Below are positions 16,742-24,736 of a stretch of 64,000 nucleotides of DNA, in pieces (the first letter of the stretch is position 1; the number at the start of each line of letters is the position of its first letter). Under the pieces are notes generated by a model. It searched no databases and was not told the DNA's origin. It was given only the letters and a program-made list of their open reading frames with translations. Source of the DNA: CAZTDD01 sp964612675 (GTDB lineage Bacteria > Hinthialibacterota > Hinthialibacteria > Hinthialibacterales > JAKPRU01); the NCBI GenBank assembly GCA_964612675.1, contig CAZTDD010000005.1:47320-111319 (forward strand), given 5' to 3'. The position numbers and the translations under genes are program-made.

Positions 16742-18598
16742 ATGGATTGCCTCTTGATGAAGAAGGCTAAACATCTTTTATCGCATAAGTACTTTCCTCT
16801 CGGCCTTGTGCTCATTTCTTTCTTGTTGGCGCTGCCCTCGGTCCGTACCGGTTGGTTTGCGGACGATCTGCCACATCGCGCCGCGTACGTTGATACCCCG
16901 GCGTCACATGAATATCTGCCCGAACAGGACCGCCTCGTCGGTCCAATGCGAATGTACTCATTCTTTGACCGAGACGAAGACCGGTTCCGGCGCGCTCTGG
17001 ATCTGGGCTGGATACCGTGGTGGGCCCAGAGTGACAAGCTCGCAGCCTTCTGGCGGCCGCTGACCGCGTATCTGAGCATGTTGGATTATCAATTCTGGCC
17101 GGAGTCGTCCGCCCTGATGCATATACACAGCGTGTGCTGGTTCGCCGCGCTTGTGTTGATTGCATATATCGTCTACCGACGGATTTTTGGCGCCGGTTGG
17201 GCGGCGGGACTCGCGGGGCTGCTTTTCACAGCGAACGATCTGCAAGCCGTGCCGATCAATTTCCTCGCCAACCGACATATTCTCCTCGGTGCCGTTTTCG
17301 GCATCTGTGTGTTATGGAGTCACCACCGCTGGAGAAAAGAAACCGAAATTCAATGGGCGATCGCTGCAAATATCTTCCTTCTCATATCGGTGTTGGCCTC
17401 CGAATCCGGTGTGGCAGTGCTGGGATATTTGATCGCCTATTCGCTTTTTTTCGAAACCGGAAATGTCTACACAAAACTCCGGCCGCTGGTTTCATACGTA
17501 ATTCTGATCGTCATTTGGCGTGTACTCTATACTGGGCTTGGTTACGGAATCGTCGGTCTTGATCTTTATGTCGATCCGGGCAGGGAACCGGTACAATTTC
17601 TCTTCGCTGTGATCGAACGGCTTCCAATACTTCTTCACGGGATGTTCCTGTTCCCGTCGCCCGCCGTGTACGCCGTTCTGACTCCGCTCGCGGTTCGTAT
17701 TTATTGGTACATTTCCGTAGCGTTGCTACTTCTCCTTGGAACGCTCTTTTCCCCCTTTTGGCGGGAAAATAGAACTGCACAGTTTTGGCTGGTGGGCACG
17801 ATTCTCGCGACGATCCCTCTTTGCGCACCGTTCCCGGGTGGGCGATCGTTGATTCTGCCCAGCTTTGGGGCGATGGGACTTCTTGCCCAACTTGCGAAAA
17901 ACGCGGCTGAACGAGACGACCCAGTTAAGATAAATATCTCCCGACGATTTTGGATACAGGCGACACTTCTATTTGTTATCGCGATTCGGATCGTTATTGG
18001 TTCGGCCACCCTGGTAGGAAATCACCGGACTTTCGCGTTTCTTCAGAAAGGGATTGACCTTGTGGCCGACGTCGACATAAATGATTCAGAACTCTCACAG
18101 AAAACCTTGATATTTATGAACCCTCCTTCGCCCGTTTTCGCCGGATATGTCATCCCCATCCGAACGATTCGTAACGATCCGGTGCCCGCACATGTCAGGG
18201 TTTTGTCATCAGGATTGGATCCGGTCGAAATCCATCGGGCTGACAAAAGGACTCTCGTTGTTCGTCCCCGAGGCGGCTATATGAGACAACCGAATTGGCA
18301 GACGGAGGACCTCCTCAGTACTCGCGCTTATATCGATCCGGTGAACGCGTTACGCCGGTTCGAACGACTGCTCTTGACTCACACCTCTCCATTCACACTT
18401 GGGGAGGAAATCAAACTGACCGATGTGACGATCCGAATTACTGAACTGACCGATGATGCGCGACCCGCCGAGGCGACGTTCGTTTTCGACGTTGCCCTGG
18501 AAGATCCATCGTTAAAATGGCTTCAATGGAATATGAAAGAGTGGAAATACGAGGAATTTATACCTCCTGAAATCGGTGAAACCGTTCAAATCAAATAA
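16742..18598 (+). CDS. polytopic membrane protein, GT-C glycosyltransferase-like
   Basis: This 618-residue protein has an N-terminal membrane helix (YFPLGLVLISFLLALPS) followed by a periplasmic loop with an acidic pair (GWFADDLPHRAAY), as in GT-C sugar transferases. About ten further hydrophobic segments follow, up to LLFVIAIRIVIGSATL near residue 420. The last ~190 residues are soluble (SSGLDPVEIHRADKRTLVVRPRGGY) and should lie outside the cytoplasm. No donor-binding motif can be named, so the activity is inferred from topology. The ATG at 16742 follows AAAGAG closely; a second Met at 16757 is also possible. It stands alone downstream of the repeat-rich zone. Confidence 0.7.
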   Translation: MDCLLMKKAKHLLSHKYFPLGLVLISFLLALPSVRTGWFADDLPHRAAYVDTPASHEYLPEQDRLVGPMRMYSFFDRDEDRFRRALDLGWIPWWAQSDKLAAFWRPLTAYLSMLDYQFWPESSALMHIHSVCWFAALVLIAYIVYRRIFGAGWAAGLAGLLFTANDLQAVPINFLANRHILLGAVFGICVLWSHHRWRKETEIQWAIAANIFLLISVLASESGVAVLGYLIAYSLFFETGNVYTKLRPLVSYVILIVIWRVLYTGLGYGIVGLDLYVDPGREPVQFLFAVIERLPILLHGMFLFPSPAVYAVLTPLAVRIYWYISVALLLLLGTLFSPFWRENRTAQFWLVGTILATIPLCAPFPGGRSLILPSFGAMGLLAQLAKNAAERDDPVKINISRRFWIQATLLFVIAIRIVIGSATLVGNHRTFAFLQKGIDLVADVDINDSELSQKTLIFMNPPSPVFAGYVIPIRTIRNDPVPAHVRVLSSGLDPVEIHRADKRTLVVRPRGGYMRQPNWQTEDLLSTRAYIDPVNALRRFERLLLTHTSPFTLGEEIKLTDVTIRITELTDDARPAEATFVFDVALEDPSLKWLQWNMKEWKYEEFIPPEIGETVQIK

Positions 18599-18665
18599 TC
18601 CGTCATCGACCATTCACAGTGTATAATGCCTGAGGGTATTCGATCACAATACACGGAGGAAAACG

Positions 18666-18941
18666 ATGAACAATCAATCCGAAGTGGACAATTTCTTGAA
18701 AGCAATTGCGGGTGTGCTGATACGGTCGTTTATTTTGGGAATTGTAGTGTTGATGGTGTGGTTTTTGTTTCTAGTTCTCATAGATGACCTGGCGTATTCG
18801 ATTCATTCGACCTGGTTCGATATGACGAAACAGCAGTTTGATCTGTTGTGGTATGGGGGGATGGGACTCATTAAGATATTCTTGTTTTTCTTTTTCCTTT
18901 TCCCGTATATCGGGATCAGGATGGTTTTGGCGAAGAAGTAG
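18666..18941 (+). CDS. small inner-membrane protein, DUF6868-like
   Basis: The 91 residues contain two hydrophobic helices (LIRSFILGIVVLMVWFLFLVL and MGLIKIFLFFFFLFPYIGIRM) separated by an HSTWFDMTKQQFDLLWYGGMG loop. The W-F-..-F-D-..-Y-.-G-M pattern is that of the short DUF6868 membrane family, as I remember it; the function is unknown. GGAGG precedes the ATG. It is a monocistronic gene with a TATAAT-like box at 18622-18627 and a poor -35. Confidence 0.7.
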   Translation: MNNQSEVDNFLKAIAGVLIRSFILGIVVLMVWFLFLVLIDDLAYSIHSTWFDMTKQQFDLLWYGGMGLIKIFLFFFFLFPYIGIRMVLAKK

Positions 18942-19415
18942 ATTATGTGGTTTTTTTGAAACACGAAAAAGAGATTCAACCCCCTCTGAATCTCCCCCAG
19001 TCTTGGGGGAGAAGAGCAGCCTGTATCTCCCCTTACTGCAGCCACGCAAGCGTGTCCCTTTTGGGGGAGACCACGCGTCGATCGCATCGTTGTCTTCTCC
19101 AAGATTTGTTGGGAGAGATGACGAGATGTTCCTCCCCCGAAGATCGGGGGAGGTTAGGAGGGGGTTGAGACCTGTATCGTGGACTCTTTGCCGACCCCGT
19201 CACACTTGGCGGAGGAAACGGATCGACGTCCTCAACCCGACTGCCAACTCTTCTCCCTCTCCCTTTGGGAGAGGGCCGGGGTGAGGGCTCTTTCACACAT
19301 AAAAGTCTGGCACTTTTTCGACCCCACGATATACTTCGCTTGGGTAGCCGGTATTTCCTTACTGAATAACTGGCCTGGATACTGCCGTAAATCGCACGAT
19401 GAAGGAGAAAGGGCG
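18942..19415. repeat. repeat-filled gap: family A copy 2 (inverted) and family B copy 1
   Basis: At 18977-19167 the family A unit appears in reverse. CAACCCCCTCTGAATCTCCC is at the left, then a CCCAG-TCTTGGGGG hairpin, and CCTCCCCCGAAGATCGGGGG with GTTAGGAGGGGGTTG at the right. An outer terminus GACTCTTTGCCGACCCCGTC follows at 19182-19201. A second short palindrome (family B, CCCTCTCCCTTTGGGAGAGG with GGTGAGGG) lies at 19251-19288. No gene is supported here. Confidence 0.78.
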
Positions 19416-20609
19416 ATGATTTCTTCAGGGCAGCTGTCTAGCACTTCCCATGGTTGTACCAGTCCAAAGTCCTCTTTCCGTGGTCTGTTGTTCTTCTCGG
19501 TTTTGGTTGTGTCATTCACAGCCGTCTCAATCACGCCATATTCTGTGTCTCCTCCGCTTCGAGGACCATCCGGCGAAACCATCGTCGGATACGGGCAACT
19601 GATGCACGCGGAGTACGTTGCCGGGGGGCAATACATCGGCGCGGTCGGTACGCTGGGTGGATTTTTGTTCGATTCGGAGACAGGTGAATTGGCGAAGGCT
19701 TGCCTTGTGGACGACAAAGATGTCTATCGCGGGGCCTTCACACGCGATGGCACCCGGTTCGTTGTTCACGTCGGGGGGCACGATGAAAGCATCCTGGTCT
19801 TGGACGTGGAAACCGGCGGGGAGATCCTGACACTTGACGAAGAGGATGTACACTCGTTGGACTTCTCTCCCGACGGAACTTCATTTCTGACTCTGCCCGG
19901 GAATCCTTCTGGCATCGTCCGTATTAGAGACACTTCCACGGGGGAACAGATTCATGAATTTCGAATAAACCGTTTGCGTATGGGTACAGAAACCGGCCCT
20001 GCCGCTTCTCAGGAAACGGGTTCGGCACGGGAACACAAACTCGCGTGCCCACGGATCGAGATGTCGAATGGAGTATTTACACCAGGCGGTGAACGTCTCC
20101 TGGTCTCAAACCGCACTTCCCCATTCCCGGTTCTGCTTGTCGACATCGACACGGGAACCGTGCTCAACGAATACGAGCCGGACTATTCGACTCTTCCGTC
20201 GGAAATCGAAGAACGTGCCTCGGAGCGAAGTCACGGATTGCAGGTGTCGATGTCTCCCGACGGGTCGATTGTGACGTGCGTGACCGATCACGGTCTGATC
20301 CTATGGGATGCCGAGTCCGCGGAACAGATTCGCTATCACTATGGTACCCAGCCGCAATCAGTGTACTCGGCGGCCGTTTCGCCGGACGGTCGCTCTCTCG
20401 TGGTTGCGGGCTTAGACGGAGTCACGATGTGGGGCGTCGAAACAGGGGACAAGATTCGTGAATTTGAAGGTCATACGGACTATGTCATTTCCTGTGCGTT
20501 TTCGCAGAACGGCAGGAATCTCTTGACGGCAGGTTACGACGGGGCCATGCGGATTTGGGATCTGGCGACTGTGAGGAGCGGCGTCGAGGCGTTTGGCTTG
20601 TATCGTTGA
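19416..20609 (+). CDS. WD40/quinoprotein-like beta-propeller protein, membrane-anchored
   Basis: This 397-residue protein has one N-terminal hydrophobic helix (GLLFFSVLVVSFTAVSITPY) and then about seven beta-propeller blades. They carry the repeated pattern ...SPDG....SG....V.D.ETG, for example FSPDGTSFLTLPGN, VSMSPDGSIVTCVTDHGLIL and VSPDGRSLVVAGLDGVTMWG. It ends with a clear WD repeat (FEGHTDYVISCAFSQNGRN, AMRIWDLATV). A periplasmic scaffold role is likely. GAAGGAGAAAGGGCG precedes the ATG at 19416; the 79 upstream open codons are the family B repeat and are not coding. Confidence 0.83.
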   Translation: MISSGQLSSTSHGCTSPKSSFRGLLFFSVLVVSFTAVSITPYSVSPPLRGPSGETIVGYGQLMHAEYVAGGQYIGAVGTLGGFLFDSETGELAKACLVDDKDVYRGAFTRDGTRFVVHVGGHDESILVLDVETGGEILTLDEEDVHSLDFSPDGTSFLTLPGNPSGIVRIRDTSTGEQIHEFRINRLRMGTETGPAASQETGSAREHKLACPRIEMSNGVFTPGGERLLVSNRTSPFPVLLVDIDTGTVLNEYEPDYSTLPSEIEERASERSHGLQVSMSPDGSIVTCVTDHGLILWDAESAEQIRYHYGTQPQSVYSAAVSPDGRSLVVAGLDGVTMWGVETGDKIREFEGHTDYVISCAFSQNGRNLLTAGYDGAMRIWDLATVRSGVEAFGLYR

Positions 20610-20746
20610 CCCTCTGCCGTAGAATTCCAGGATTACTGGTTTGGCACTTTCAGTGGATATTGGTTATAGTACCGCACGAAATGAGGTTTCTCGTTTCCTC
20701 GTCGAATCGACGGGCGGCCGATCTTCTGCTTGACGGAGGCATTTCA

Positions 20747-20971
20747 ATGAGTCAATGGCGTTTCACCGCAGTACTAGAACGAGAGGACGATATGTATGTG
20801 GCTCTATGCCCACAGCTGGATGTCGTGAGCCAAGGGGCAACGCTGGAGGAAGCACGCGACAATCTCCGTGAGGCGGTGATGCTTTTTCTTGAAACGGCCA
20901 GTCCCGAGGAGATCCAGCAGCGATCGGGTTCTGAATTGTTTGTGACGCAATTCGAGGTGGCGCATGGGTAG
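20747..20971 (+). CDS. hicB: HicB-type antitoxin
   Basis: The 74-residue protein has the partial RNase H-like HicB fold: WRFTAVLEREDDMYVALCPQLDVVSQGATLEEARDNLREAVMLFLE. GGAGG is upstream of the ATG. It is full length for the short HicB class. Its usual partner HicA overlaps at the 3' end but is broken (see the pseudogene), so HicB may be maintained as an orphan repressor. Confidence 0.88.
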   Translation: MSQWRFTAVLEREDDMYVALCPQLDVVSQGATLEEARDNLREAVMLFLETASPEEIQQRSGSELFVTQFEVAHG

Positions 20972-21086
20972 CTTACGAGTGCTTTCGGGGGAGGAAGCGT
21001 GTGCCATTTTGGCTGCTCATGGTTTCCAGAAGATCCGGTGGTCACTCTCTTTGGATACAAGCCTTTCGTCTGATAAACTCGGTTAG
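20964..21086 (+). pseudogene. truncated hicA toxin remnant
   Basis: The frame starts MGSLRVLSGEEACAILAAHG and continues FQKIRW, which matches the HicA N-terminus (first helix and strand). It then leaves the family pattern and stops after 40 residues. The catalytic His of the R-x-x-GSH segment and the second half of the dsRNA-binding-like fold are missing. It overlaps hicB by eight bases, as intact hicBA pairs do. The break lies immediately before the pilin gene at 21115. Confidence 0.75.
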
Positions 21087-21114
21087 TGATCAATCGGAAT
21101 CGAATGGGGTTTCC

Positions 21115-21687
21115 ATGAGACGTTTCGGATTCACGCTCATCGAGTTGCTGATTGTTGTCGCGATTATCGGAATCCTCGCCGCGATCGCCGTGCCGAATTT
21201 CATGAACGCGCGAACGAAAGCGAACATCGCGCGCACGCGCGCCGATCTGCGGGCTGTGGGGATGGCCGAGAATGCGTACATGATCGATCACAACAACCCG
21301 ATCCCCGTCGTTCCCGGTGCATGGTCCAGCGCCGACCCCACGAAACTCACAACACCGGTCGCTTACATCGCCCAGCTGCCGATCGATGTCTTCAATCGAG
21401 GCGACGCGGTGAATCCCGACACTCGATGGTTTCTGTACTTCTCGTACTACATCCACGAACGTACAGAGGGGAATCTCGAAAGCAGTCTGCGCGCTCGCGG
21501 ACTCGGCGGGCTCAAATGGCAGGTATGGTCGCTTGGACCGGACGGAGAGTTGACCGAACCGGACGGTTCCTATAGCGGTATTATCGCGTTTGATGCGAGC
21601 AACGGACTCGTGAGCAAAGGCGATATCTTCATTTCCAGTCTCGACCCGCTCGGCACGGAGTGGGGAGATCGTCAGAAGCAGGGCTGA
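21115..21687 (+). CDS. type IV pilin/type II secretion pseudopilin
   Basis: The 190-residue protein starts MRRFG then FTLIELLIVVAIIGILAA, a canonical prepilin peptidase site (cleavage after Gly5, Glu at +5) and hydrophobic helix. The helix continues as IAVPNFMNARTKANIARTRADLRAVGMAENAYMID, and the C-terminal half contains GGLKWQVWSLGPDGE and YSGIIAFDASNG. It should be assembled in a pilus or secretion pseudopilus. No assembly ATPase or platform gene is nearby, so it is a solitary substrate gene. It converges with gyrA, six bases between the stops. Confidence 0.9.
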   Translation: MRRFGFTLIELLIVVAIIGILAAIAVPNFMNARTKANIARTRADLRAVGMAENAYMIDHNNPIPVVPGAWSSADPTKLTTPVAYIAQLPIDVFNRGDAVNPDTRWFLYFSYYIHERTEGNLESSLRARGLGGLKWQVWSLGPDGELTEPDGSYSGIIAFDASNGLVSKGDIFISSLDPLGTEWGDRQKQG

Positions 21688-21693
21688 GTTTTA

Positions 21694-24150
21694 TCAGGGC
21701 GCGATCTCAGTCGGTGTGCCGTTGGCGGTTTCCCGGATGAATGTAGCCGCCACAACGTGATCGTCCTCGCCCAAGCGGATAATCCGTACGCCTTGCGTAT
21801 TTCGTGAGATCAGTCGGACATCGGTGACCGCGAAACGGATGGCAATTCCTTTTTGCGTGATCAGCATAATCTCGTCGCTTTCACGGACCTCCATTACACA
21901 AACCACTTTCCCGTTTCGTTCGCTGGTCTGAATGTCTTTGACGCCTTTTCCGCCACGATGAATCTTCCGGTAGGCGCTTACAATGGTTCGTTTTCCGTAC
22001 CCGTTTTCCGTGATGGTCAGAAGCTGAGAATCGGCGTGGGTTGCGACCATGCCTACAACCCGGTCGCCTTTCAGAAGATTCACACCGGTGACGCCGCGTG
22101 CCGTTCTGCCCATCGCTCGAACGTCTTTTTCATCGAACCGGATGGCCATGCCGTTGCGTGTGGATAAGATTACCTCATCGGTACCGGTTGTCATTTGTAC
22201 GCTGAGCAGCCAGTCGTCCTTGTCCAGGCTGATGGCGATAATCCCCGCTTTGCGCGGATTCGAAAACGCGTCCAATTTGACTTTCTTGATGACACCTTTT
22301 TGGGTGGCCATCAGTAGATACCGGTCTTCCGTGAAGTCGACTACCGGCACCATCGCTGTGACCTGCTCACCCTTCTCCAGGTCAAGCAGGTTGACGATGG
22401 CTTTGCCTTTCGCTTGCCGCCCTCCCTGCGGAATTTCGTAGACCTTCAGCCAGTGCGCCCGCCCGCGATCCGTGAAGAATAAGATATAGTGATGCGTTGA
22501 CGCAACGAACAGATACTCGACAAAATCCGTATCTTTCGTCCCCATTGCGGTGATCCCTTTACCGCCCCGGGTCTGCCGTCGGTAGACCGATGTCGCAATC
22601 CGTTTGATATAGCCGGTGTGCGATACTGTCACCACCATGTTCTCATCCGCGATGAGGTCTTCGATATCCAGTTCACCGGCTTCGGATACGATCTGGGTTC
22701 TGCGTTCGTCTCCGAACCGGTCGCGGATCTTCTGGAGCTCTTCCTTCATGATATCGACGACCATGGTCGGAGTGTCCAGGACACGATTGTAGTAATCGAT
22801 ATCTTTGAGCAGTTGGTTGTATTCCTCTTCGAGTTTCTCCCGTTCGAGACCGACCAGGCGCTGCAGCTGCATTTCGAGAATCGCCTTGGTCTGTTCCGGG
22901 GAGAGGTCGAATCGTTCGCGCAGACGGTCGGCGGCCTCCTGGCGGCTCTGACTCGACCGAATGATGGCAACGACCTCGTCGATGTTCATCACCGCGATAC
23001 GCAGTCCTTCGACGATGTGCGCCCGTGCTTCGGCTTTTGCGAGATCGAAGCGGGTCCGGCGGACAATCACTTCTTTTCGATGCTTGATGAATTCATCGAG
23101 AATCTCTTTCAGCGTGAGATACTGTGGCCGCCCGTCGATAAGCGCGAGCAGGATGATCCCGAACGTCGATTGAAGCCGCGTGTGTTTATAGAGCTGGTTC
23201 AAGACGACTTCATGGTTTTCGCCACGTCGCAGCTCGATGACAATGCGCATTCCGTCGCGGTCCGATTCGTCCCTTAGGTCGGTAATTCCCTCGATTTTTT
23301 TGTCGCGAACCAGCCCCGCGATTTCCTCGAGGATTTTGGATTTGTCGACCATGTATGGGATCTCGGTGACGATGATCGCTTCCTTCCCATTCGGCAATGA
23401 CTCCCGTTTGGCCACCGCCCGCATGATCACGCGGCCTCGGCCGGTGGTGTAGGCTTCTTGAATGCCTTGTTGACCGCAGATGTAAGCAGCGGTCGGAAAA
23501 TCGGGACCTTTGACGTACTTCAAGAGTTTCCGGACTTCGATATCGGGATCATCCAATACCGCAACCGTCGCGTCGATCACCTCGCGGAGATTGTGCGGCG
23601 GGATGTTTGTCGCCATTCCAACCGCGATTCCCGTGCCGCCGTTGACCAGCAAATTTGGGAATTCCGCAGGCAGAACGACCGGTTCCATCTGCGAACCGTC
23701 GTAATTCGGCATGTAGTCGACGGTGTTCTTTTCGATGTCTGTCAGAAGGGTCTCGGTGATTTGTGCCATGCGGGCTTCGGTATATCGCATGGCCGCCGGG
23801 CTGTCCCCATCGATGGAACCGAAATTCCCCTGGCCGTCGACGAGTGGGTAGCGATACGCGAAGTCCTGTGCCATTCGCACGAGCGTATCGTAGATGGCCG
23901 CGTCGCCGTGCGGGTGCAGTTTTCCCATCGTTTCGCCGACGATCGCGGCGCATTTCTTATAGGCGGCGCGAGGTCCGAGGCTCAGGCCGCGCATCGCGTA
24001 CACCACACGGCGGTGGACCGGTTTTAGCCCGTCCCGTACGTCGGGCAGAGCGCGTTGTATGATGACGGACATCGCGTACGAAATGTACGATGTCCTCATT
24101 TCGTCTTCGATGTTGATTGCTTTGATTCGTTCGCTTGGAGTGCTGAGCAT
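21694..24150 (-). CDS. gyrA: DNA gyrase subunit A
   Basis: This 818-residue protein cuts and reseals DNA in the gyrase tetramer. The winged-helix and catalytic Tyr region reads SPAAMRYTEARM, the quinolone-resistance region reads GKLHPHGDAAIYDTLVRMAQ, and the C-terminal half holds beta-pinwheel blades with the GyrA-box-like RRQTRGGKG (supercoiling motif). At the position of E. coli Ser83 there is Ala; the downstream acidic residue (D87 equivalent) is kept. Ala there is natural in several bacterial groups and may lower fluoroquinolone binding. It is the last gene of a gyrB-phosphatase-gyrA run with four bases between the previous stop and this start. Confidence 0.97.
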   Translation of the reverse strand: MLSTPSERIKAINIEDEMRTSYISYAMSVIIQRALPDVRDGLKPVHRRVVYAMRGLSLGPRAAYKKCAAIVGETMGKLHPHGDAAIYDTLVRMAQDFAYRYPLVDGQGNFGSIDGDSPAAMRYTEARMAQITETLLTDIEKNTVDYMPNYDGSQMEPVVLPAEFPNLLVNGGTGIAVGMATNIPPHNLREVIDATVAVLDDPDIEVRKLLKYVKGPDFPTAAYICGQQGIQEAYTTGRGRVIMRAVAKRESLPNGKEAIIVTEIPYMVDKSKILEEIAGLVRDKKIEGITDLRDESDRDGMRIVIELRRGENHEVVLNQLYKHTRLQSTFGIILLALIDGRPQYLTLKEILDEFIKHRKEVIVRRTRFDLAKAEARAHIVEGLRIAVMNIDEVVAIIRSSQSRQEAADRLRERFDLSPEQTKAILEMQLQRLVGLEREKLEEEYNQLLKDIDYYNRVLDTPTMVVDIMKEELQKIRDRFGDERRTQIVSEAGELDIEDLIADENMVVTVSHTGYIKRIATSVYRRQTRGGKGITAMGTKDTDFVEYLFVASTHHYILFFTDRGRAHWLKVYEIPQGGRQAKGKAIVNLLDLEKGEQVTAMVPVVDFTEDRYLLMATQKGVIKKVKLDAFSNPRKAGIIAISLDKDDWLLSVQMTTGTDEVILSTRNGMAIRFDEKDVRAMGRTARGVTGVNLLKGDRVVGMVATHADSQLLTITENGYGKRTIVSAYRKIHRGGKGVKDIQTSERNGKVVCVMEVRESDEIMLITQKGIAIRFAVTDVRLISRNTQGVRIIRLGEDDHVVAATFIRETANGTPTEIAP

Positions 24151-24154
24151 CCCG

Positions 24155-24661
24155 CTACCTCGGTTCTTGATTCAACTCGTGTTCCAGTAACTTGATACAC
24201 GCTGCTTGGGTTGCCGTTTCAATGGCTCCGGGGCGGCAAATTCGGACGGCGCGAATCGCCGATTCCGTGTCGTACCGTTTCTCGGACACCAAATAGCAAG
24301 CCAATACCGTCCCCGTTCGTCCCGCGCCCCCCAGGCAATGGACCACCACCGGACGGTTATCTTTTCGGCATGTTCTCGCAAATTCGAGGAACTGCGCGAT
24401 CTGGGATGGAGTCGGCGCCGTCATGTCCGGGACAGGTAAATGGAGATATCGAAATCCCTCTTCTTCGAGTAATCCCGCATCCAATCCCCTCTCCGTCAGC
24501 GACACCACCGCGCGGATTCCTCGCAGTTTCAAGTCGTTCAGTTCGTCTTCACATTCTTGCGAACGGATGTCTGACCGGGTTGCCGACGCAGCGGCGATGC
24601 CGTTCGGCAGACTCATACCGGCGATCTCATGCTCGATCAACCAAAAAAAACCGTAGATCAT
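24155..24661 (-). CDS. dual-specificity/tyrosine phosphatase-like protein
   Basis: This 168-residue cysteine phosphatase has the PTP loop HCLGGAGRTGT, with nucleophile Cys109 and Arg115 in the C-x5-R motif, and a general-acid loop LPVPDMTAPT (Asp79). The N-terminal GFFWLIEHEIAGMSLPNG is common to bacterial and archaeal relatives of kinase-associated and atypical dual-specificity phosphatases. It dephosphorylates phosphotyrosine, phosphoserine or small phosphorylated ligands; the substrate is not visible. It lies between gyrB and gyrA on the same strand with little spacing, an unusual position that suggests co-transcription with gyrase. Confidence 0.88.
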   Translation of the reverse strand: MIYGFFWLIEHEIAGMSLPNGIAAASATRSDIRSQECEDELNDLKLRGIRAVVSLTERGLDAGLLEEEGFRYLHLPVPDMTAPTPSQIAQFLEFARTCRKDNRPVVVHCLGGAGRTGTVLACYLVSEKRYDTESAIRAVRICRPGAIETATQAACIKLLEHELNQEPR

Positions 24662-24736
24662 TTTCTCCGAATAGGTGACGCGCGATCAGATTTCTGTACC
24701 TTTATGAACGGATCCGGCGAGACGAAAGTCCAACCG

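Noticed and set aside
19179..19415. Extended N-terminus of the WD40-like protein
   Set aside because: The upstream codons are family B repeat and terminus sequence, and a good ribosome site stands before the ATG at 19416.
22618..23277. Open frames opposite gyrA
   Set aside because: They mirror the gyrA coding strand and show no family motif.
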